Positions 6,557 to 11,547 of a DNA stretch of 11,547 nucleotides are shown here, piece after piece; the stretch's first letter is position 1; every line of letters starts with the position of its first letter. This stretch comes from Fidelibacterota bacterium (GTDB lineage Bacteria > Fidelibacterota > Marinisomatia > Marinisomatales > UBA1611). Where the stretch lies: the NCBI GenBank assembly GCA_002713885.1, contig PAVC01000066.1, positions 1 to 11,547 of the forward strand, read 5' to 3'. Under the pieces are notes generated by a model. That model worked only from the letters and a program-made list of their open reading frames with translations, was not told where the DNA came from and did not search any database. The translations under genes and the position numbers were made by a program.

Positions 6557-7627
6557 ATGTTAGCTAGAATACAAAGCTGGGGTGGTTTTGCCGCAGGTAT
6601 GGTAGTTCCAAACATTGGCGCTTTTATTGCTTGGGGATTGTTGACTGCCCTGTTTATTCCAACCGGATGGTTGCCTAACGAGCAGTTCGTCCAACAAGTA
6701 GGACCAATGATACTCAACCTGTTACCAATACTTATTGGATACACAGGTGGTAGAATGATACACGGACAGCGTGGCGGTATTATTGGAGCAGTAGCTACAA
6801 TGGGAACCATTGTAGGCTCAGAAATCCCACAATTCCTAGGCGGTATGATTGCAGGCCCAATAGCAGCTCAGGTCCTTAAGAGAATCGATACAGCACTTGA
6901 ACCCAGAGTTCCAATTGGATTCGAACTGCTGATCAACAACTTTGCATTGGGAATCTCAGGTTTAGTTCTCACTATGTTGGCACAGATTGCTATTGGTCCA
7001 TTCGTACAAACGCTCAGTGACGTTCTCGGAGGTGCGGTTTCCGGGTTAATTTCTTCAGGTCTATTGCCACTGGTAGATCTAGTAGTTGAACCTGCCAAGG
7101 TTCTATTCCTCAATAATGCTCTTAACTTAGGAGTGTTAGCACCATTAGGTGCAGCAGCTGCTGAGGAAAGTGGTAAAGCAATCCATTTCTTACTCGAAAG
7201 TAATCCGGGTCCTGGATTGGGTATGTTGATGGCTTATTGGGTTGCTGGTAAAGGTTTGCTGAAACAATCAGCTCCTGGAGCCATAGTCATCCACTTTTTT
7301 GGCGGCATTCACGAGATTTACTTCCCTTACGTATTGGCACACCCGATAATGATCTTAGCAATGTACGCCGGTGGTATTGTGGCCGACACATGGTTCGTGA
7401 TCTTTGATGCTGGCTTGGTCGCAGTTCCTTCACCAGGATCGATCTTTGCCTATCTAGCAATGACTCCACAAGGAGGACACTTTGCAGTATTTGGTGGAGT
7501 ATTCCTAGCAGTTGTAGCAGCCTTCTTGGTCGGAAGCATCTTACTACGTGCCTATCCAGCCAAAGACGTCGGTGAAGATGATGATGACGGAGAAGAAGAA
7601 TCACTTGGTATACCTGGATTAGGATAA
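6557..7627 (+). CDS. PTS mannitol-family EIIC membrane permease
   Basis: This is the membrane-embedded sugar channel of a phosphotransferase system, closely resembling the N-terminal IIC domain of E. coli MtlA. Matching segments include VPNIGAFIAWG (17-27), PTGWLPNE (35-42), LIGYTGG (59-65), VEPAKVLFLNNALN (177-190), NPGPG (216-220) and GGIHEIYFPYVL (249-260), with Glu253 corresponding to the sugar-site Glu257 of MtlA. The hydrophobic core ends near residue 333, and a very acidic tail (about 337-349) marks where E. coli MtlA continues into IIB and IIA. Here those domains are separate genes downstream. Position 191 is Leu where E. coli MtlA, as I recall it, has His195, a residue tied to mannitol binding. 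The substrate is therefore less certain than the family. The ATG has AGGAG at 6544-6548, spacing 8. Confidence 0.93.
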   Translation: MLARIQSWGGFAAGMVVPNIGAFIAWGLLTALFIPTGWLPNEQFVQQVGPMILNLLPILIGYTGGRMIHGQRGGIIGAVATMGTIVGSEIPQFLGGMIAGPIAAQVLKRIDTALEPRVPIGFELLINNFALGISGLVLTMLAQIAIGPFVQTLSDVLGGAVSGLISSGLLPLVDLVVEPAKVLFLNNALNLGVLAPLGAAAAEESGKAIHFLLESNPGPGLGMLMAYWVAGKGLLKQSAPGAIVIHFFGGIHEIYFPYVLAHPIMILAMYAGGIVADTWFVIFDAGLVAVPSPGSIFAYLAMTPQGGHFAVFGGVFLAVVAAFLVGSILLRAYPAKDVGEDDDDGEEESLGIPGLG

Positions 7628-7684
7628 TTCACGAGAGTGGATTGTAGCAATCAGGACAATACTTCGTAATGATGAATGTGTATC

Positions 7685-7752
7685 ACCCCTTATAAGGGTT
7701 TGATGTGAAAAAGATAAGGGGTCTGGCAATAAACGTTGCCAGACCCCTTATC
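7685..7752. repeat. 17-bp hairpin with competing upstream arm, between IIC and IIB genes
   Basis: Positions 7713-7729 and 7736-7752 are perfectly complementary over 17 bp, with a 6-base loop and a GC-rich middle. A third copy of the outer arm lies upstream: ACCCCTTAT (7685-7693) can pair with 7714-7722, and CCCTTATAAGGG (7687-7698) is itself palindromic. On the plus strand no T-run follows, but on the minus strand the stem is followed by CTTTTT, so it could end antisense transcripts. On the plus strand it more likely stabilises or processes the mRNA, or acts as an attenuator. The IIB ribosome binding site is 25 bases downstream. Confidence 0.85.
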
Positions 7753-7790
7753 AAATTAATAAAGATGGTGTAATTTGGAGGAAAATAGCA

Positions 7791-8117
7791 ATGGCAGCTA
7801 CAATTCACCCCGATGAAGTCAGTACAATAATAATAGTATGTGAAGCTGGAGTCGGTTCCAGTCTGATAGTCGTTAATCAAACTAAGAAAAAGCTGCAAAA
7901 AGCGAACGTCGAAGGTTACAAAGTAATTCATAAACCCGCACGGTTAGTGCCTGAAGACGCAAAAATGATTATCTGTCATAAGGGACTATCGAAAATGGTG
8001 CGCAAACGTGTACCAGGAGCCGTAGTTGTAGCATTTACTATGTTTCTAAATGATCCCGCAATCGATAGAGTAGTCAGTGCCTTAGCAAACGGAACTGAAA
8101 TTCACGAGGAAGGATAA
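7791..8117 (+). CDS. PTS mannitol-family EIIB, stand-alone
   Basis: This 108-residue cytoplasmic protein carries phosphate from IIA to the incoming sugar at IIC. The phosphorylated cysteine is Cys17 in IIIVCEAGVGSSL, matching IIVACDAGMGSS around Cys384 of E. coli MtlA. It is followed by the conserved patch MIICHKGLSKMVRKRVPGA (from residue 59), matching the THRDL segment. Length fits a lone IIB-mtl domain. The ATG is supported by GGAGGA at 7777-7782, spacing 8. It lies 163 bases after the IIC gene, with a strong hairpin in the gap, and 165 bases before IIA. Those gaps are long for an operon, so separate expression levels for the membrane and soluble parts are plausible. Confidence 0.92.
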   Translation: MAATIHPDEVSTIIIVCEAGVGSSLIVVNQTKKKLQKANVEGYKVIHKPARLVPEDAKMIICHKGLSKMVRKRVPGAVVVAFTMFLNDPAIDRVVSALANGTEIHEEG

Positions 8118-8157
8118 AAATATTTAGTTCATTCTCTACTTGTTTGTAAGTGTTGCT

Positions 8158-8175
8158 CAAATGTATCAGCATTTG
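8158..8175. repeat. Small hairpin in the IIB-IIA gap
   Basis: CAAATG and CATTTG form a 6-bp stem with a 6-base loop. No T-run follows. The rest of the 165-base gap (8118-8282) shows no gene, and only weak promoter-like hexamers. I assign no function. Confidence 0.3.
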
Positions 8176-8282
8176 GCATTTTGCAGACAATACTATGACT
8201 ACAAATGTAATGTTACAATATTCATGCAACTAGGCACATACTATGGGTAACAGTAGACGTAATCCCTGACAGGTGTCCAATT

Positions 8283-8726
8283 ATGCAATATAAATTGACT
8301 GAAGAAACAATCAGTCTTAACGCAAGCGCCAATAGCAAAGAAGAAGCAACAAGAATGGCAGGACATTTACTAGTGAGAGGCGGATATGTTGACGAGTCTT
8401 ACATAGATGGTATGTTAGCTCGCGAGAAGTCAATGTCCACTTACATTGGAAATGGAGTAGCAATACCACATGGTCAATTTGATGACCTCACACTAGTACA
8501 TCGTACAGGAATATCTGTTTTACAAATTAGAGACGGTGTCACGTGGGAAAATGAAGAGAAGGCTTATCTCATAATTGGTATTGCCTCAAATTCTGATGAC
8601 CACATTAATATTCTAGCCAACCTAGCTGAAGCTATCGAGGATCCAGAAACAGCTAAATTGCTTGCCGAAACATCAGAGATTAGTGTAGTTCTAGACCATC
8701 TAAATGCACCAAACACCAACACGTAG
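8283..8726 (+). CDS. PTS mannitol/fructose-family EIIA, stand-alone
   Basis: IIA accepts phosphate from HPr and passes it to the IIB cysteine, in the cytoplasm. The 147 residues match the C-terminal domain of E. coli MtlA: EEATRMAGHLLVRGGYV (from residue 20), MLAREKSMSTYIGNG with Arg47, and VAIPHG with the phosphorylated His63 (His554 in MtlA). A second conserved His107 in DDHINILANLAEAIEDP supports the assignment. The ATG at 8283 has a modest AGGTG at 8271-8275, spacing 7. The next gene begins 31 bases downstream, so IIA and the HPr-EI fusion are very likely on one transcript. Closest alternatives are other PTS_EIIA_2 members (fructose, nitrogen-type), but the adjacent IIB and IIC settle the mannitol family. 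Confidence 0.92.
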   Translation: MQYKLTEETISLNASANSKEEATRMAGHLLVRGGYVDESYIDGMLAREKSMSTYIGNGVAIPHGQFDDLTLVHRTGISVLQIRDGVTWENEEKAYLIIGIASNSDDHINILANLAEAIEDPETAKLLAETSEISVVLDHLNAPNTNT

Positions 8727-8757
8727 ATAGCATAAGGTTTTAATAGGATATATTGCT

Positions 8758-10791
8758 ATGAAACAAATCGAGCTGGTGATTAACAACCCATCTGGTTTAC
8801 ATGCCAGACCAGCCAAAGTTTTCTCCAATCTAGCAAAACAATTCAACTGTAACATTCAGATCACTAATGCAGATAAAAAAGCAAATGCTAAAAGCGTAAT
8901 ATCTGTACTCACATTGGGAGTTCACGCCGGCACATCTGTCACAATCGAAGCTAATGGTGATGACGAGGAAGAAGCAATAACAGCTTTGGAAACAGCAATA
9001 TCCAGCGGATTGGGAGAAGAATTAAACACACCAATAACAGAGTCAAAAAACCTTAGCAGCGAAGAGTCTGTGCATGTGCCAGAAAGAAAAAATAAGCAAC
9101 ATGCTGATTTCCATGGTGTGTCTGGCGCACCCGGCATAGCTATAGGCAATATCTTTCAGTATAGCAAGTCTACTATAGAAGTTTCCAACAGTTTTACTGA
9201 TACAAATACAGAACTTTCTATATTTATGTCGGCTGTTAAACAGGCCACATACGAACTAACTGCATTGCAAGCCAATGTGTCAGATCAATCCACAGACGCA
9301 GCAGAAATCATCGACGTGCACCTAGAGATGTTGGAAGACCCTGAGTTGATTGAGTCAACAAGAGCCAATATTGAGTCTGGTTTAGGTGCAGCGACAGCCT
9401 GGCAAAAAAGTTTCACGGATATGGCATTACTAATATCTGATCTAGATGACGAAACACTAGCCGAGCGATCAAAAGACGTTAAAGATGTAGGCGACAGAAT
9501 CTTGCGCATACTATCTGGTCATGAGCCTGAAGATCTATTATTATCAAGAGAAGGACCAATCATTGTGGTAGCAAGAGACTTGTCTCCTTCTGATACAATG
9601 GCCCTGGATCAAACCAAAGTCGTTGGATTCTGTACAACTGAGGGAGGACCCACTAGCCATACTGCTATACTAGCTCGTTCACTCGGCATACCTGCAATTG
9701 TAAGTGCAGATATACAAATACTTGATATTGCTGATGATACCGAAGCTATCATTAACGGAAATACTGGCGCATTAATCTCCAAACCTGACCTCAATGCAAT
9801 TGCCGAAGCTAAGAAATTAGTCGCTTTTTATCACAAAAAACATAAAGATAATCTGCTCACAGCACATGAGTCGGCAGCCACCAAAGACGGTCACAGAGTT
9901 CCAGTATTTGCAAATATTGGAACTCCATCAGAAGTCCCAAAAGCCTTACTAGAAGGTGCAGAAGGAATAGGTCTACTACGAACAGAGTGGCTGTTTCTAG
10001 AACGATTAACACCACCGAGCGAAGAAGAGCAATTCATTGTTATGCAAGAAATCATAACAATGCTTGCAGGCAAACCATTAGTGATAAGAACCCTTGATAT
10101 TGGTGGTGACAAGCCTCTACCTTACATAACAATGAAACAAGAAAGTAATCCATTTTTGGGTGAGCGCGGTGTACGACTGTACATGTCACAACAAGATTTA
10201 TTTGTAACCCAACTTAGATCAATATTCAGGGCAGCTAAACCAGATCTAATTCGAGTGATGTTCCCAATGGTTTCCGACCGCGATGAACTACGCAATCTAC
10301 GAGATAAATTTAACGATATACGTGAGAATATGTCGGCCCCTAAAGTGGAATTAGGAATCATGATTGAGGTGCCATCTGCTGCAATCATGGCAGAAGCACT
10401 TGCTGAAGATGTTGATTTTTTCTCCATTGGAACTAATGACCTAACTCAATACACACTTGCAGCAGATCGATTAAACCCAACAGTAAATTATCTCGCAGAT
10501 GCTATACATCCCGCAGTACTTAAACTGATAGATCAAACCGTAAGTGCTGCACATGCTAAGAACAAACATGTATCTCTATGTGGAGAACTAGGTTCGGACA
10601 TACAAGCTTTGCCTATACTATTGGGTCTAGGAATAGATGAAATAAGCGTATCTATCTCAGCTTTAGCAAAAGTAAAAGCACTTATTCGTACACTATCTCT
10701 GCCTGATTGCAAAAAAATCGCTCAAGTAGCCTTACAATGTTCAACAGCTGCAGAAGTCAGACATAAAATCAAGCAATTATCCAATAATTGA
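8758..10791 (+). CDS. HPr-Enzyme I fusion, general PTS phosphotransferase
   Basis: This 677-residue protein joins both general PTS steps: Enzyme I takes phosphate from phosphoenolpyruvate and HPr passes it to IIA. Residues 1-88 are HPr, with the phosphorylated His15 in PSGLHARPA and a retained Ser46 in NAKSVISVLTLG. A polar linker (about 89-115) leads to Enzyme I from FHGVSGAPGIAIG (118-130). Enzyme I carries: active His301 in GGPTSHTAILARSLGIPAIV; PEP-site arginines Arg408 (GLLRTEW) and Arg444 (IRTLDIGGDK); Glu537 (MIEVPSA); Asn560-Asp561 (SIGTNDLTQY); and Cys608 (LCGEL). All catalytic positions of E. coli EI are matched, so it should be active. HPr and EI are more often separate genes. The ATG has AGGA at 8745-8748, spacing 9. 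No HPr kinase is visible. Confidence 0.95.
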   Translation: MKQIELVINNPSGLHARPAKVFSNLAKQFNCNIQITNADKKANAKSVISVLTLGVHAGTSVTIEANGDDEEEAITALETAISSGLGEELNTPITESKNLSSEESVHVPERKNKQHADFHGVSGAPGIAIGNIFQYSKSTIEVSNSFTDTNTELSIFMSAVKQATYELTALQANVSDQSTDAAEIIDVHLEMLEDPELIESTRANIESGLGAATAWQKSFTDMALLISDLDDETLAERSKDVKDVGDRILRILSGHEPEDLLLSREGPIIVVARDLSPSDTMALDQTKVVGFCTTEGGPTSHTAILARSLGIPAIVSADIQILDIADDTEAIINGNTGALISKPDLNAIAEAKKLVAFYHKKHKDNLLTAHESAATKDGHRVPVFANIGTPSEVPKALLEGAEGIGLLRTEWLFLERLTPPSEEEQFIVMQEIITMLAGKPLVIRTLDIGGDKPLPYITMKQESNPFLGERGVRLYMSQQDLFVTQLRSIFRAAKPDLIRVMFPMVSDRDELRNLRDKFNDIRENMSAPKVELGIMIEVPSAAIMAEALAEDVDFFSIGTNDLTQYTLAADRLNPTVNYLADAIHPAVLKLIDQTVSAAHAKNKHVSLCGELGSDIQALPILLGLGIDEISVSISALAKVKALIRTLSLPDCKKIAQVALQCSTAAEVRHKIKQLSNN

Positions 10792-10819
10792 CATATGAGA
10801 TTGTGAGACAATACATAAT
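10788..10819 (+). promoter_or_regulatory. Candidate promoter with dyad in a 20-base spacer
   Basis: A perfect TTGACA (10788-10793) overlaps the stop codon of the HPr-EI gene. CATAAT (10814-10819, five of six) follows at 20 bases, too long for an ordinary promoter. The spacer contains ATTGT-GAG-ACAAT (10800-10812), a perfect dyad. Long spacers with an internal dyad are typical of promoters activated by MerR-family regulators. A shorter-spacer reading (TACATA at 10812) is poorer. No merR gene is in the window. Confidence 0.35.
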
Positions 10820-10841
10820 AGTTTGATATCATCTAAGAACA

Positions 10842-11264
10842 ATGTCTAAATCGAAAATTTCGATCAAGAAAACAAATCCAAACAATAACATAAAGCTCCC
10901 TTCAGTTATAAGACGTGCATTAACCGGAGCAGCTATAGGTGGATATTTTGGCATTTTTCATAGATCTGTTGATCGCGATCGGGATTTTGCTTATGCCATT
11001 GGTGTAGCTTGTGTTATGTCTATCCTAATCACAGTTGTCCAAAACTGGAATAAACCGTTCAATCTTACAAGAATCTTAAATGGGTTTGTCAGACTCATAA
11101 TAGTACTAAGCATTTTCTGGATATCGATGGAGCTCCGACAAGTCTTGTATTATAGTACTGGTAAAATCGGAGTGGTGATTTTTATGACATCTATAGGATC
11201 ATTATTGGGATTAGTATATGGTATGGATGAATCTCGTAAATCCAAGCAAAAAACTGATACTTAG
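10842..11264 (+). CDS. Unrecognised small membrane protein, about four helices
   Basis: I do not recognise this 140-residue protein. It begins with a basic, Asn-rich cytoplasmic-looking tail (1-23, MSKSKISIKK and on), then has hydrophobic stretches at about 25-40, 50-66, 82-99 and 108-126, and ends in a short charged tail. The positive-inside pattern puts both ends in the cytoplasm. No catalytic motif is seen. It starts 50 bases after the HPr-EI gene, possibly from its own promoter, so a link to sugar uptake is not established. The ATG has only a weak purine stretch (TAAGAA) upstream. Superficial similarity to small AtpI-like or DUF membrane proteins is not enough to name it. Confidence 0.7.
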   Translation: MSKSKISIKKTNPNNNIKLPSVIRRALTGAAIGGYFGIFHRSVDRDRDFAYAIGVACVMSILITVVQNWNKPFNLTRILNGFVRLIIVLSIFWISMELRQVLYYSTGKIGVVIFMTSIGSLLGLVYGMDESRKSKQKTDT

Positions 11265-11382
11265 AACACACTTTATTTCATGTGAGACTATGTGATCCTA
11301 TTTGAGATAAACAATGCATAATAAATCCCGGTTTTAATTCAAATATACAATTTAATTGTTGGGTACTGGAGCGTAATTATAT

Positions 11383-11547
11383 ATGCGATATAGGGTGAAA
11401 GAGACAAAAAGATTTAAGTACGGTTATATTGACACATATAAAAGTGCTTACTTAGGTGCAAAGTCCCTAAAAGGCAAAATACTTAAACATGATCCCGATA
11501 ATCGTGAACTACATCTCCAATTCGACAAAACATTGTATGGAAAGTAT
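11383..11547 (+). CDS. Start of an unrecognised gene, cut by the window edge
   Basis: An ATG at 11383 opens a frame that stays open for 55 codons to the last base, starting MRYRVKETKRFKYGYID and ending LYGKY. An in-frame stop at 11374-11376 makes this the first possible start. A GGAG at 11368-11371 lies 11 bases upstream. The piece is rich in Lys, Tyr and Arg, without a membrane segment. Fifty-five open codons in AT-rich DNA favour a real gene, but its function cannot be told. The gap before it (11265-11382) holds a small palindrome, ACAATTTAATTGT at 11347-11359, and no clear terminator. Confidence 0.5.
   Translation, partial: MRYRVKETKRFKYGYIDTYKSAYLGAKSLKGKILKHDPDNRELHLQFDKTLYGKY

Noticed and set aside
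7307..8108. ATTCACGAG repeated three times (7307, 7627, 8100)
   Set aside because: Two copies are coding for Ile-His-Glu within IIC and IIB and one follows the IIC stop; spacing is irregular and no longer match surrounds them.
11265..11382. Terminator after the 140-residue membrane protein
   Set aside because: Only a 4-bp CACA/TGTG pairing is found and no T-run follows a stem.

Overview
The window looks like chromosomal DNA from an AT-rich, free-living bacterium. I infer Chloroflexota. The main reason is the large polytopic membrane protein with an N-terminal block of the '6-pyruvoyl-tetrahydropterin synthase-related' (GT-C-like) type and C-terminal beta-sandwich repeats, a layout I know mainly from that phylum. 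The taxon is an inference, not something the sequence proves. I see no tRNA, rRNA, transposase, CRISPR array or phage gene.

Left block (1-4836, minus strand), read in the direction of transcription: a 1022-residue membrane protein, then psuG (pseudouridine-5'-phosphate glycosidase), then rplI (ribosomal protein bL9 with an acidic C-terminal tail). The gaps are 35 and 84 bases, so co-transcription is plausible. The membrane-protein gene has a TATAAT box only 7 bases before its ATG and no ribosome binding site, which predicts a leaderless mRNA. A near-perfect long inverted repeat fills the psuG-rplI gap. Positions 1-139 hold only AT-rich inverted repeats beyond the rplI stop.

A divergent intergenic region (4837-5077) carries outward promoters for the left block and for nagA.

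Right block (5078-11264, plus strand): nagA (N-acetylglucosamine-6-phosphate deacetylase), a 324-base non-coding leader with a foldable element, then a complete phosphotransferase system split over four genes: mannitol-family IIC, IIB, IIA, and one protein fusing HPr to Enzyme I. The gene order is the reverse of phosphate flow (PEP to EI to HPr to IIA to IIB to sugar at IIC). All phosphorylated residues are present. No mannitol-1-phosphate dehydrogenase is visible, nagA sits next door, and the IIC has Leu where E. coli MtlA has His195, so the transported sugar is an open question. A very stable 17-bp hairpin lies between the IIC and IIB genes.

The block ends with an unrecognised 140-residue four-helix membrane protein behind a promoter with a long, dyad-containing spacer, followed by the start of an unrecognised gene that runs off the right edge.
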